A DNA stretch of 64,000 bases from Paramecium pentaurelia. Its lineage: Eukaryota; Ciliophora; Oligohymenophorea; Peniculida; Parameciidae. This document shows, one piece after another, positions 1 to 12,631 of this stretch. Within the stretch, counting starts at the first letter, position 1. The number at the start of each line of letters is the position of its first letter. The notes under the pieces are model-generated. The model was given only the letters and a program-made list of their open reading frames with translations. It did no database searches and was not told the DNA's origin. The translations under genes and the position numbers were made by a program. The stretch is from assembly GCA_905183005.1 (NCBI GenBank), contig CAJJDO010000011.1:788844-852843 (forward strand), in the 5' to 3' direction.

Positions 1-1370
1 ATGGAAGAAGGATTTTATGCTTAATAAAATGGATTTAAAGATGAAGATTTGAAAAAATACAAATAAACAAGGATTACATTTGACAAAGGTGGTTAATGGG
101 TTCCATTAAAAGTATAATTATTAAATTTATAATTAGCCACCTACAGTTGATGCAGATGGGAAACCAATTAATTGTAATAAATGTTAGTTACATATTCATC
201 TTAGTTAATCATTTTATTAATTTGCACCTATTTATACTCAAGCAAATTCAATTGGTATAATAATAGCTACAGGATCTATTGGAAAATATTTAAGTTATAG
301 ATAAGATCAAGTTAACACTTATTTAAGTAGAGATGGTGGTTTAACATGGATTGAAATAAAAAAAGGTTCATATATTTATGAAATGAGTAATCATGGAGGA
401 TTGGTTGTTATGTCTAAAGATTAAGAAACAACAAATTAAATTGTTTTTTCTTGGAATGGTGGAATGGAATGGACTCCATTTAATTTTTTAGATTAGAAGG
501 CAGAAATCTAAAATATAATTACTGAACCTTAGAATAAAGGAACTAGATTTATAGCTTATGGTTCTATTTAATTAGAATCTAATGGTATTAAAACTGAATA
601 GGGATTACTTGCCACTATAGATTTAGATGAATTACATTAAAGGAATTGTATAGGTTAAGATAAACCTGGAGAAATTGGTAGTGATTATGAATTATGGACT
701 CCTTCTGGTTTGGTGAATCCAGAATGTTTATTTGGTAAAAAAATAACTTACATGAGAAAAAGAAGAGAAGCAGCTTGTTATAATCCTGATACATTAGAGA
801 AAATCATTAGTGTAACACCATGTTAATGTTCATAAGAAGATTATGAATGTGATTTAGGTTTTGTGATGAATAATTAATTATGTGTACCAATAAATGGTAC
901 TATCAATATTGATCCACCTGCTGAATGCAATGGTTATTATACTATTTCTAGTGGATATAGAAAAATAGCAGGAGATATTTGTGAGGGTGGAGTAGAACAT
1001 CCATCAATGAGATTTAGTTGTCCAAATAATAAAGGTTGGATATTTGATTGGCTTGTTATTGGAGGTATTATATTTGGATTATATTGGGTTTATTCTAATT
1101 AAGATAAAGTTAAAGAATATTTTACTAAATCTGATATGACTCAACTACCACAGTCTAAATCAGATGTATATTTATATATTTTATTATTAGAAATTAATCA
1201 AGTAATTATAATAAAAATAATCTAAACAATAGTAATAGTAATAATAATAATAATATTAACCTATCAACCTTGAATAAAATGACTCTTAAGATTAGAAATT
1301 TGATGAAGAGTTGATTGAAAAAGAGGAAAATAATTATATGGAAGATGATGGTTCTCATGAATTAATTTGA
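1..1370 (+). CDS. Sortilin/VPS10-domain receptor, 3' part
   Basis: About 439 residues are visible; the gene is cut by the window edge, and the ATG at base 1 is probably internal because VPS10 proteins are usually 700 residues or more. Seen: Asp-box-like stretches (YLSRDGGLTWIEI near residue 100, FSWNGGMEWTPF), then the Cys-rich 10CC module (CIGQDKPGEIGSDYELW, ECLFGKKITYMRKRREAACY, CQCSQEDYECDLGF). One membrane segment (WIFDWLVIGGIIFGLYWVY, about residue 337) and a short Gln/Asn-rich cytosolic tail follow. The family sorts soluble cargo between Golgi and endosome or lysosome; ciliates use sortilins for lysosome-related organelles, so that role is inferred. Two 25-nt introns keep the frame. Stop TGA at 1368-1370. 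Family call is firm, exact cargo unknown. Confidence 0.88.
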
Positions 1371-1538
1371 ATATTAATTAGAATTATGACTGTTATTCAT
1401 TTATTTAATCTTCTAATTAATTCATGTTTATTTGCATCTTTAAGAATTATTGTATTTTTGTAATAAATTAATTTTCCATTCTAAAAAAAATAGTTGAATA
1501 AGTTGATATTGATATTTTTTATTAAATAATTTATTGTA

Positions 1539-2296
1539 TCATTTTTTAACCTTCTTTTTCTTCTTATTGCTTTCTGATTCACTTTCTTCTTCTTCACTAT
1601 ATTCCTCATCTTCTTCATCATCAGATATAGAGAAACTGTCATCATCATCGTCATCTGCCTAAATTTATTTTATTCAATTATACCTCTTCCTCATCTTCAT
1701 CCTCATCCTCCTCATCATCTTCATAAGTTTCAGTCTTTTCTTTAATGACCTTACCTTTCTTATCTTTTCCATCCAATGCTTTTAATTTGGGTAACAAATC
1801 CCAAATTTTAGATGTAAAATTTTCATCATCACAAGCTGGATTTTTATCTAGAAATAGATGTGTTAATTGGTCAAGTTATTTTAATTGCTCAATTTCCTAT
1901 TAGATTAAGAATATCTAATACATTGAATTCTTTTATTTAATTCTTCTTCAAATTCAAAAATGTTAAAGATGGAAATTTCTAAACTATCATTTTTAAGCAT
2001 CCATCATCTAAAACATTTTCTTCAAAATTCAATGAATTAATATTTTTATACTCAGAGAGATTATTTAAGGATTCTATTTTACATCTTTAAAATCCTAATT
2101 ATTCTAACCATATTATAAATGCTATACATAAATTTGGAAATGTTTTTAAATAGTCATCAATCTCCTTGTTAAACTCTTGAATCTATATACCTTAGAAATG
2201 CAAGAAATTTATTTTAGAATCATTCTGTCTTGATTAAGAACGTCTTTATTTCTGAATTTGCTCTAAGATTTTATTCTTTTATGAGCTTCCCTTCAT
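1539..2296 (-). CDS. ANP32-like acidic leucine-rich nuclear protein
   Basis: 235 residues after removing two 25-nt introns, starting MKGSSQKNKILEQ. The middle has leucine-rich repeats (INSLNFEENVLDDG, FPSLTFLNLKKNQIKEF, QLDQLTHLFLDKNPACDD) and an LRR-cap-like stretch (IWDLLPKLKALDGKDKKGK). The last 60 residues are a dense Asp/Glu tail ending in a Lys-rich stretch (SNKKKKKVKK). This order, LRRs then cap then acidic tail, is that of the ANP32/LANP family, which bind histones, chaperone H2A.Z or inhibit PP2A in other eukaryotes. The N-terminal 40 residues are basic and not typical. The gene lies antisense to and 168 bp from the sortilin end (convergent). Function in chromatin is inferred from family. 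Confidence 0.78.
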
Positions 2297-2766
2297 TTTT
2301 TGATTAAGATGATATTGTAATAACAGATAATATTAAATTTAATAAAATGTAAATAATATTTTAGTTAAATGTTCATATGTTGAATCCTTAATCCTTAACT
2401 ATATATTACAATCTAATCTTGCCATTTATTTTATAATAAAATTAGGTTTTTATTAATAACTTTTAACAAATCTTTTGTCTTCTATAGACCTCAAACTTAG
2501 AAATTATTTAAATCCTAATAGTCGTAGATATTAAATAAATAAAGTCTACTGATTTCCATTAATACTCATTTCATCATATTTAACATTAAATTTCAAATTT
2601 ATCTTATATAATTTAATAAATTAAACTATAAAAATCCGATAGCAAATTAGGAAATCTAATATCAAGGAGTAAATCAAAGCTTTTAAGAAAATAAATCTTA
2701 TATAAATAAATCTGACAAGATAAATTTTACAACTTCGATTTATTAATATTTTAATTATAATCAATA
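2297..2766. other. Intergenic, AT-rich
   Basis: About 470 bases between the ANP32-like start and the PTPA relic. It is over 80 percent A+T. I see no long ciliate-code reading frame, RNA gene or repeat in it; it presumably holds the upstream region of the ANP32-like gene. Confidence 0.4.
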
Positions 2767-3627
2767 ATGGATATTTATAAATTATCTTAATATAAATTTT
2801 ACAAAAATCATTGGGTAACTATTAGAGTTCTTGCAAGCATTAATAAAATAAATATAAAATAAGAAAATTTCATTATATTGAAAATTAGAGGTTTTTATAA
2901 TCTTAAAAATATTATAATAAAGCCTTTAGAGATTGGTTAGATTATTGGCCTTATTTTTGATTATTATATGAAATAATAACTGCCAGATAATTTATAAGAT
3001 ACTGCTATTGAGCTTAGAACTTATTTATAATATTCATTTTGTAATAAAGAGATGGGACAGGAAATGAATTATAATTCTTCCTCTTTCAATTTTCTTGATT
3101 TAGGCATTGACAATGAAAAGGATTGCGAAGGAATAGTGAGATTAGCATTTTATGGGAATTTAAATATAAATTCTATGTAAGCATATTGATTTTGCAAGAA
3201 AAGTGTAGATGACATATATGCTTGAACAAACAGGGACCCATGGAGTTTGGGGATTGGGTCATTATTAATTGCTTCCTTTTGCATTTGGAGCTACAAAATT
3301 GATATGAAAATGAATCTATAATTATATATTAAATGATGAATGCTTACTTCCTGATGGCATAATAAATGAGAACATTGTTAAGAATTTTAAAGAAGAATAT
3401 TTGTTTTTTTAATGTATAGATTTCATTAATAATGTATGGAATCATTAAATATGAAGGTTAAAAAAGGGACATTTCATGAGCATAGTCCTATTTTACATAG
3501 TCTTACTAATTTGATTGGTTGGGGAAAGGTCTGTTCTGGATTAGTAAAAATGTTTTAAGGAGAAGTGTTGTTTAAATATCCAGTTATATAACATACCTAT
3601 TTTGGAACAATTGTTGAATTTCAATGA
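2767..3627 (+). pseudogene. Decayed PP2A activator (PTPA)
   Basis: Pieces of PTPA, the prolyl isomerase/chaperone that activates PP2A catalytic subunits, occur in family order but in shifting frames. They are AFRDWLDYW; then EMNYNSSSFNFLDLGI; then ARKVQMTYMLEQTGTHGV followed by WGLGHYQLLPFAFGATKLI; then FKEEYLFFQCIDFINN; then FHEHSPILHSLTNLIGWGKV and VLFKYPVIQHTYFGTI. The segment TGTHGVWGL corresponds to the nucleotide-contacting GSQGVWGLDD loop of the family. After ATKLI two TGA stops occur in frame, and at least two other frame changes are not explained by plausible introns. One frame change near 3437 could be a 23-nt intron ending AAG. A recent duplicate losing function is the simplest reading; sequence error at several places is less likely. 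Confidence 0.75.
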
Positions 3628-3808
3628 AAAATATATGAGTATAAGTTTTATCATTTATTAAATATGAAACAGATTGATCATAATACATAATAAGGTTATG
3701 TTTAGAGTATAATTTAATAATATCTTCAAATTCATAAAGTTTGAAAAAACCTGGCTTACCAAAATAATTTAATACTTTACTGTTGCATATTTAATATTAA
3801 TTTATTAA

Positions 3809-6435
3809 ATGTCAGACCCTGTATATCAAAATCAGTCTTTAAAAAGTTAAACTAATGTACAGACAAATAATTAGATTAAGAAGGACAAACCTATCATTAC
3901 ATAGATTATTCGGCAACCTTCAATTCCTTAAATAAGAATATCAAAAAATAATAGATCTTCAAATTATTAACCAACTCCAAATAAATTAAATAATGAAAAG
4001 CAAAATCATTTATAATAATTACAAAGAGATTATACATCAATAGAGTCTACTATATTATTTAATAGTTAAATTTGCTTGAATGAATTTGCTGTATAAAATA
4101 ATGTTACTATACCTACTATTAATATCAAAGAATTAATTATACCAAAAGAAGACTTCTTTTAAAAGTAATAATTAAAGAAAGTTAATGAAACAATTACATA
4201 ACAAACAGTCACATAACAAACAGAGACTAAATTAAAAATATAAATAAAACAAGACTTATAAATATCTCCAAAAAATACACTAAAAGAAGATATAAATGAC
4301 AATGTAAATTCTCTAAATTTCAGAACTAAAAATCTTATGTTTGGAGACTTAGCTGTTTTAAATTTCTACAGAAAAAAAGTAGATTGCAACAAAATTAATC
4401 ATACTATGTAAGTTATTTCAAAATTGAATAAATTTAAAAAAGATGATTAAAGTTCCAATCCTTCTATTTATCCAATACTTGAAATAAATCCAATTAAAAT
4501 TCAATAATAATAGTAATCTAATCCTGCTGTGCCTTCAAATCATATGAAGCTAATTTAAATTAAATAAGAAGCTTCAGATGAATAAACTGTAAATACACTT
4601 AATTTTCCAATAAATTAATTAGTTCTATAACATGAAGCTTAGAATAAGAGAGATATAGCTATTAGCTCTAAAGAAACACATTTTAGAATTCCATTGAAAT
4701 AAGAATCCAAAAAACACATCTAATAAAGTTTATCTTTTAACACTAATATTATTTTTGATATAAAGGAATGCTTCATCCAAAGTTTCCCATGTAGATCTAT
4801 TTAATTTTAATAAATAAAATTTGATACAAATTCAAAAGAATCAAATTCTTTATAAATTAATTAAGTGATTGTTAAAAATGATCAAGCTTTAATTATTTAG
4901 CCAGTCTAATTGAATAAGAAATTTTAATTTGCATTACTTATTAAAGATGAAATAGAAACTAACTATAATTCCATTTATTTATCATAAACAACCATATAAG
5001 AAAATAAAATACATTTTTAAACTTTAGAATAGAAAAATAATCCTATCCAAAATATACAGAAATTTACTTTGATTCATGATTTTGTTAGGGATACGACTTC
5101 TAAATTTCCTCAAATTTCTTAGACTAAATTCATTAACTTTAATGAATAAGATTCATTAATAAATTAAAGTCCTTTAATGACTCAAAATTAATTCAATTTT
5201 AGACATATATAATTAGATATAAATAGTGAATCTAGCAAAATTATGTAAGAAATGACACCACAAAATTTTGAAAATGAAGTTGAAATTTAATTTAATGATT
5301 AAATCTAAACAAAAGAAAAGCCTTAATATCCTACTTTACTTGAGATGAATAGGATCAAAATAGAAAGGATTAAATAAATAATTATTGGAACTAAATCTCC
5401 AAAAGATCTCTTAAAGCCTAATTTAGAGATTAAGGAAGAGATTGGCTAAGTTTTTAGTTTAGCAAAATTGAATACAGTTTAAGATGCTTCCCCAAAATTT
5501 AAATATTAAAGTGTAAATGGAAGTAAAGTATTTGATGATACAAATAAAACAGAAGTAGTTTCAATTGAGAAACTAAGGAGTTCCAGCATTGATAAAGCAA
5601 CAATGCATATGTAAATGAGTAAAAATCAATCATCAGTTTTAAATAGATTTAAGAAAATAAAATATTTAGGAAGAGGTAAGATGAGTGACGTTTATTCTAT
5701 AATAGATAAGAAAACTGGTATGGCTTTAGCATTAAAAATAATTTAGAAATCTTTAATAAAAAGTAAGGGATTAGCGAATTTAATTAGCAATGAGATTAAG
5801 ATCTAAATGTGTTTGGTTCACTCTAACATTTTGAAGTGTTTTGGAGTAATAGATGATAATAAATAAGTATTTATTTGATTATATTTTAGATAGCTTTAAT
5901 ACTTGAATTAAGTGATTAAACATTATATAACTTAATAAGAAATTAAAAATTGACTAGAAGATAAATGATCAATTTCCTATTTTAGATTTTAAATGCAGTT
6001 AATCATTTACACAATTTGGGGATTATTCATCGTGATATAAAACCTGAGAATATTTTATTATGCTAAGATGTTATTAAATTGGCTGATTTAGGAATTTCTA
6101 TAAGGGCAATCAATAGTTCTTAATATTGTGGTACTATAGGATATATGGCTCCAGAGATTAAACAATATCAAAATTATACATCTAAAGTTGATTGTTATAG
6201 TATAGGAGTGTTAATTTTTGAAATGATGTATTAGAAACTTCCAAATCAAACTCTATCTCAAATTAAGAATCTTGAGAGGGACCCTTTAATAGATTTAATG
6301 AATAATCTCGTAGAACCTGATCAAGAGATTAGATTCTCATGTTAATAAGCTTTAAATCATGAAATTTTTAAAGATTTCTAGTAAAATCAATTCGGAAAAC
6401 CTTAACTTTAGAAAGAAATGATAAAACTACTTTGA
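3809..6435 (+). CDS. Protein kinase with long Gln/Asn-rich N-terminus
   Basis: 867 residues with one 23-nt intron at 5867-5889. Residues 1 to about 600 are low-complexity, rich in Gln, Asn, Lys and Ile, and match nothing I recognise. The C-terminal 260 residues are a protein kinase: glycine loop LGRGKMSDVYS, VAIK-like lysine in GMALALKIIQKSL, catalytic loop HRDIKPENILL, metal motif DLG instead of DFG, activation segment CGTIGYMAPE, and SKVDCYSIGVLIFEM. All catalytic residues are present, so it should be active. The kinase domain has no clear subfamily; a CAMK/ULK-like or ciliate-expanded group is possible. The start is the first ATG after an AT-rich stretch following the PTPA relic. Confidence 0.85.
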
Positions 6436-6486
6436 TTTAAAATGAAAAATATGAAGTTTTCTGACTTTAACTTAAATTATAAATAT

Positions 6487-7818
6487 TCAGGTTTAATTTT
6501 TCAATTAAACAACAATGCAAGTTATATCATCCCTAGCTAAGCTATGTTTTTTCCAGGCATTAATTGCTTCAGCCATAAGTTTGTCAGCAGCTAAATCGAT
6601 ATTATCTTTCTCAATATAAGGAACTACAACATTCATAACCTTAAATTATATAAAGTATATACTTCTTCATTGCTAAGATACTCCCAAACACCATCAGATG
6701 CTACTATTATAAATTAATCTTAAGGAGTAATTGTATATTCAAGTATTTCAGGTATACTAATAACACCAGCTTATGCTCCTAATTTATCACCCATACTTCT
6801 TGTCATTGCTAATCCAGGAGCATCTATATATTATAACCAAACTCTTTCTGGTCCTAATTAATTTCCATAAAAATCTATAATATATTATTATTATATTTTA
6901 AACCTCTTTAACTATCAATTCTACCACCTGCTTCAATAATTCTTTACTTCTCTTATTCATCAGATGGTTTATGATCTCTTGTCAATTAAATTGCTTTCCA
7001 TCCATCTTAATTTCTACATATGATTGCTCTACTATCACCAACATTTGCTGTCCATAATTATTCTTTTCTTATTAATACTGCTACTGCTGTTGATCCAGAT
7101 AAGGTTGTATCAAATTCACTTTCAATTATTTCTTTATTTGTTTTTTCAAAAGCAAATGTTAAACATCTTTCTATATCTCTTCCTTATTATTGAAATTATT
7201 GTTCTATGTATTTTGGTAATTGTTATTTAATTAAATTTGATACTAAATGTCCATTTGTTCCATGTCCATCACACACAGCAATTAAAGAACAATTGTAACT
7301 TTCTAAATAATCATAACCATTTACTGTTCTAAATTATTGGGAAATAAGATGGCTGCATCCTAATTAGTCTTTAATGTTTTATTAGGAAGACAACCAGCTT
7401 TAGTCTTTGAAGCAAATAACCCACCTTACCAGGCTTTTGCCATTAATCTTCTTTTATTTAAGACTTATCTTTCAGGACTATATTATTGTCTCTTTTCTGG
7501 TGTTACTGAAGAATAATGAGGCATAGGAGACTCTTCATCCAATTATTTTGGACTTCTCATTTAAGGACCATTGGAACTATGTTTTTATTTTGGAACATCA
7601 CTTTTTGCATCTAACTTAGGCAATCTACTTAGAATTCTATGACCATTTCCATAATTTGCTATGTTTATCAACTTCTACTCTAAACAATATCATTTCTTTT
7701 AAGTACAAGGTTCAAAATTAGGGATTTCTTATTTCTTTATTCCTGGTAAAGAAGGCAAAGAAACCTTTCCATTTTACTTTGCTTCTTGTTCTTCATTCTT
7801 ATATCTTTTTTAGCCCAT
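6487..7818 (-). CDS. PP2C-type protein phosphatase, probable frameshift
   Basis: PPM/PP2C serine/threonine phosphatase starting MGQKRYKNEEQ, so glycine 2 could be myristoylated. Motifs: KTNQDAA, IAVCDGHGTNGH, STAVAVLI, WTANVGDSRAIIC, GLAMTRSMGD, ASDGVWEYLS, RDDITCIVV. All metal-binding aspartates of the family are present. Three introns (27, 29 and 23 nt) explain most frame changes, but span minus introns leaves a remainder of 2. The break lies between DAAILFPNN and VNGYDYLESYNC near 7330-7350, where no intron fits. Either this copy is a young pseudogene or the sequence carries a one-base error. The intron at 6640-6662 ends AAG. Neighbouring PP2C at 13.5 kb is a distant paralogue. Confidence 0.78.
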
Positions 7819-8004
7819 TTATTTTTATATTCTACTTTAATCTATTTAATCAGATTAAGGATGTCTTGGAGGTTTTAGGGAACTGTACTCTAAAATTTAA
7901 ATGTAACTCAGAATTTATAATATGGAAAGTATTATGAATTTATGAGTAAAGGTTTGTTATACCTATCGATGAAGTCGGCTTTGGTTTTTGATCAGATGAC
8001 AATT

Positions 8005-8021
8005 GTTAGCTTTATGCTAAC
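8005..8021. other. Hairpin in a less AT-rich island upstream of the PP2C gene
   Basis: GTTAGC, a 5-base loop and GCTAAC form a short perfect stem; one more T-A pair extends it. The flanking 7940-8000 is clearly less AT-rich than the neighbouring intergenic DNA. No protein frame fits. It could be the 3' stem of a small RNA or a regulatory element; neither is established. Confidence 0.3.
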
Positions 8022-8060
8022 ATTTAATTAATTATATTGATTAAATAATATATAACACTT

Positions 8061-11000
8061 TCATTTATGTGCCTTTACTCCTTTAAGGGCACCTGATTTT
8101 TTTGAAAATACTTCTTCAAATGCTTTGCTAGCTTAATTCTTGAATCTTTTATTGAGAGCCTAAAATTAGAGATATGAATTAATATTACTTTTGGATTTAA
8201 TTATATAAAAGCAAATGGTTCAGGCCTTCCTTTTACAGTTACATCACCACCTGCCTTTTATTTTGATTTAAATGTAGAACCACTCTCTTTTACTACATGT
8301 ACAACATCCTTTGTTTTTCGATCATTTCTTGTTATTTTCTTTTAAGCATGTTCTTCATCATCACTATTTGCAGCTTCTCTTCTACGCTTTTAACCCAATA
8401 CTTCTTTTTATTCATTTACAATCACTTTTCCATCCTTATACTCAACTAAAGGTTTAATAGTAGATTATTTTTATTATTCCTTTTCTTAAATTTTTTTTTT
8501 TTATTTAATTGCATCTTCAAAATGGAATTATTCTTTCTTAAAATCATACTTTAATAATAGATTATTTTCAACTTCTGCTTCAGTTTCCATACCACCTTAT
8601 TATTATTTTGGCTTTGTTCCTAATTCTTATTCAGATTCTTCATCACTTTCAAGATCAGAATCTTTTTATTATTTTTATTTTTTTTATTACCATTTTTATT
8701 TATTTAATTCTTTCTCCTAATCTCTTTTGTTTTTCTTTTTTTTCTATTATTTCTCTATTTTTATAGCATTTTTAAATAATTTTATATGTTCTTATGGTAT
8801 TAGACATTCAGCTGTAGCAGGATAAGCTTTACTAAGTTTCATTAACAATCTTTTTAAAATTATAATATTTTTATCTCTTGATACTTCATCTAAATTAAGT
8901 AATTATGTGAATAACTATGAATTCAATGTATGTCTATGTTTGATTAATACTTTCACATATAAAATAATGGATTTAAAAATTTCATTGTTTTATTCTTTTA
9001 ACAATAATAAAATTAATTTTGTCATTTCATCTATGAATTCACCTTTTAAATTTTAATAAAATTTATCAACTAAGAGTGAAATTGTAGCAACAGCATCAGC
9101 TTTCATAACATTTGATTAAGCTGCCAATCCTGCAAATACCATAGATATAAATTAATCTAATAAATCTAATCCTAATAATCTTTATCCAATATTTTCTATC
9201 AATTTTTCAGCAAGAATACGAGTCTTAATATTATTATCTCTGATTGCAACTACCATTTCAGGTAAAAACTATTATATAAATGTTTAATAGCTATCTAATT
9301 TAGAAATTACATATTATTCCAATTATAAAATTACTTAAAATCTTTTTTATCTTGAACTAGGTTCACATTCAGCTTCTAAAACTAAATTATATACCTCAGC
9401 TAAGAAAGTATGATGAACTTTTGGTATTATAGCTGCTAAGAATTTATAAATCTTTTTTTAAATTATAGGGATGTTAATCATTTCCTTTATAAAATTAATA
9501 CAATAATCCCAAAGATCTGAGGTCATCTATTAGGCACTTACAACTTACAATACTATATCCATATTATTTAAAGCTCTATCATCTAATTTATCTTTGGATG
9601 ATAGTAACTTTTCCATATTTTTCTTAAAAGCTTCTTGTATATATGATTTAGGTGCTGCAAAACTCATTACTTTAATAGCATTTAATGTATGAGTGCAATT
9701 GTTTTATTCAACTAATTTAGCCAAAGTTGAAATATATTGTTTTGCAAAATTTTACAATGATGGAAATGCTACTAATTATGAAAACAATTTAGCAATCATT
9801 AATAAGAGTTTTTCAAAAAATAAATGTTCTTTTTTTAAATAATTTAATGTTAATTCAATAAATTAAGCTAATTTTGGATGATTTTAAGAATCATTAGTAG
9901 CTATTGAATTTGATGCTATTTCTAATACATGGAAAAGTATATTTTGAATGATTTTTTATTCATGAGATGGATTTGCATTTGATGCTAAAGATAACAAATT
10001 AGTTAATGGAAATAGGAAATCAAGGAATTCTTCCAATTTTGGATTAGCATATTTACTTAATATATATAAAATCCAACAATTTGATTTTTCATCAAAATCT
10101 TTATCTAAAGGATTGACTCCTTCTGTTTTAAGTGGAAATGTGCGTAATAAATTAGACATACTTACTCCATTACATAATTAACCAAATGTCTTTTCAAAAT
10201 ATACATGTGGCCATCTACTCTTATTATGTACAAATTCTTTTATTATTTCTTTACAATGTTCAAATGTTTTATCATCTATAGTAGCAAAGAATTTAGCAAA
10301 AACATCAAGTATATTAGCATGATCAAATCTATTACTAAATAAATATGTTAAAGTAGCTATGTATTTCTATTATAATGTTCCTGCACTTTCTAATTCCAAA
10401 TTCATAATATCTTCAGCCAAATCTTGTTTAAGAGATAGTGTTGCTTTTCCTATTTTCTCAATTAAGGTCATCATTTCTAATCTACAATGTTGCATTAATT
10501 TTTAATTATTTTGTAAGAGTAATTCTGCCATATTAGATAAAGTAGATGGTAAATAAGATGCAGCTAAAGACAATGAACTCTAACTTAATGTAATTAAACA
10601 CTATCTAATACACTAAATATAAGCATGTTATGCATTAACTTCTTCTGGTTGTATTTGATTTAACTATTATATTAATTTTTCAGCTTAATCTGCTCCAACA
10701 TTTTGTTAAAGTACTTACTAAATATATTTATAAATTAAATTTACTTCTAAAGAAAGAAAAATAAATGGATAATATTTGCTATCCATATTTTAAATTTCTT
10801 CAATTATTACATACAATGCATCAACAAGAATAGAGTAAGGAATGAGATTATTAAGAGATGCTAAAAGGGTAAGTGAATGTTATGCACATTCATTATTTTC
10901 TTGTAAATTTATTTTTAAATGAGTTTTAAGTCTTTCATTTATTTCAGGAATCTATTGAATATCCAATGCTTTTTATTAATAAAATGATTGTAATGTTTTT

Positions 11001-11483
11001 ATTGCTTATTTTCTGAGTTTTTTTTTATCACTTATAGTTTACTATAATAAAAGATTAAATAGTTGATGAATTTTTTAAGAATTTAAGTCCTAAATTAGAG
11101 AATATAAAATACATCTTTAGATGATAAAATTAAAATTTAACCAAAAATACCCAAACTTAAATTATCTAATTAGACTTTTCCTATTTCTTCCAATAAAGCA
11201 GGTATTAACTTTCTTACTACAATAATTGGTACTGATGGCAATATCTAAATTTCATATATATGATCATTACTTTATAAATTAATAAAATGATCGCCTCTTA
11301 ACCATCTTTAGTAGATTTCAATAAATTAATCAATTGTGCAATATATGCTGTAGGATTTGTTCTTTATTCAAGGTTAAGATTGTTTTCAATGGACTATAAT
11401 AATATTAATCCTTTATCATTTTAAGGTGAGCTTTTTTATCGTAATTTTGCGTAGAGTTAATCCTTGAATGTCTCGACTTACAT
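8061..11483 (-). CDS. RRP12-like ribosome biogenesis HEAT-repeat protein
   Basis: 1,114 residues with three introns (29, 26 and 23 nt); span minus introns divides by three. The body is helical, leucine-rich and HEAT/ARM-like throughout. The C-terminus carries an RRP12 signature: acidic and Lys-rich linker, then KGRPEPFAFIQLNPK and ALNKRFKNQASKAFEEVF, like the conserved end of yeast Rrp12 (GRPDPYAYVPLN, LNRRKK). Rrp12 is a karyopherin-like factor needed for export and maturation of pre-40S and pre-60S particles in nucleolus and cytoplasm. Residues 600-900 were read only in parts. The protein starts MQVETFKDQLYAKLRQKSS at an ATG with no better upstream start. Family assignment rests mainly on the C-terminal motif and length. 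Confidence 0.72.
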
Positions 11484-11523
11484 AAATTAAAAAATTAATT
11501 TTATCAATAAACACATTAAAAAT

Positions 11524-12585
11524 TCATTAAATGAATGACCAATCATCCAATCTAGGGTTCGATTATGGTTAATCTCCAAATTTCATCTATTAATATATAT
11601 ATATTTAATTTACATCAATAACATCCTTTTCCCATTACTTAGATCTATCTCTTTCAATAAATGGACCATCTTCTACTTTATTTAAAATGTTATCCCAATT
11701 TACATCTTTAAAAAAAGGATGTCTTTTTAAATCTTCTGCATCATTCTTTGAGCCAAGTCTTTATGCAGGGTCTCTAATTAATAATCCTTTAATTAAATCT
11801 CTTGCATCCTAACTCATTTATTTTGGAATTTTTAAAACTCCTTTCTTAATATTTTCAAATAATTATTCCCTATTTTAATGATAATAAGGTGGTAAACCAA
11901 CTATCATTTCATATAATAAAACACCAACAAGGTACCAATCAACAGTTCTTGAATGCCCTTTTTTCATAAGTACTTCTGGTGATAAATATGCAATTGATCC
12001 ACAAAAACTTTTTGTAATATTATCATAAATTCCTTCTTTTGATAATCCAAAATCAGTTAATCTAGCATGGCCTTTAGAATCCAAAACAACATTATCAGGT
12101 TTCAAATCTCTAAAAATAATGCAATTCTTATGTAGTGATTCTAAAGCTAATATAATTTCGCATATATAAAATCTTGCAATTTCTTCACTTAATTTAACTT
12201 GTTTTGTTAATAATTATCCTAAATCTCCTCCTGGACAAAAATCCAAAACCATGAATAATTTTTAAGAATTTTAAAATGCAGCATGTAATCTCACAATAAA
12301 TGGATGTCTCATTACACTAAGCACATTCTTTTCAGTTTGAGCATAACGAGTTAAGTTTTTTGAAAATACTCTTTCCTTACATAATGTTTTAATAGCAAAA
12401 CCTTCTCCATCAGATTTTCTAGTTGCATAATATACTTCTCCAAAACTTCCTTTACCTAACAATTTGTGAAAGATGTAACCATCAGGGGAACATACCTGAG
12501 ATTAAATGAATTTATAGATACATTCACACTAATTTCTTAAAAGGGAGCAGATACTATTGGTTCTATTAAATTTTCTTAATTATTA

Positions 12586-12631
<46 letters not shown>

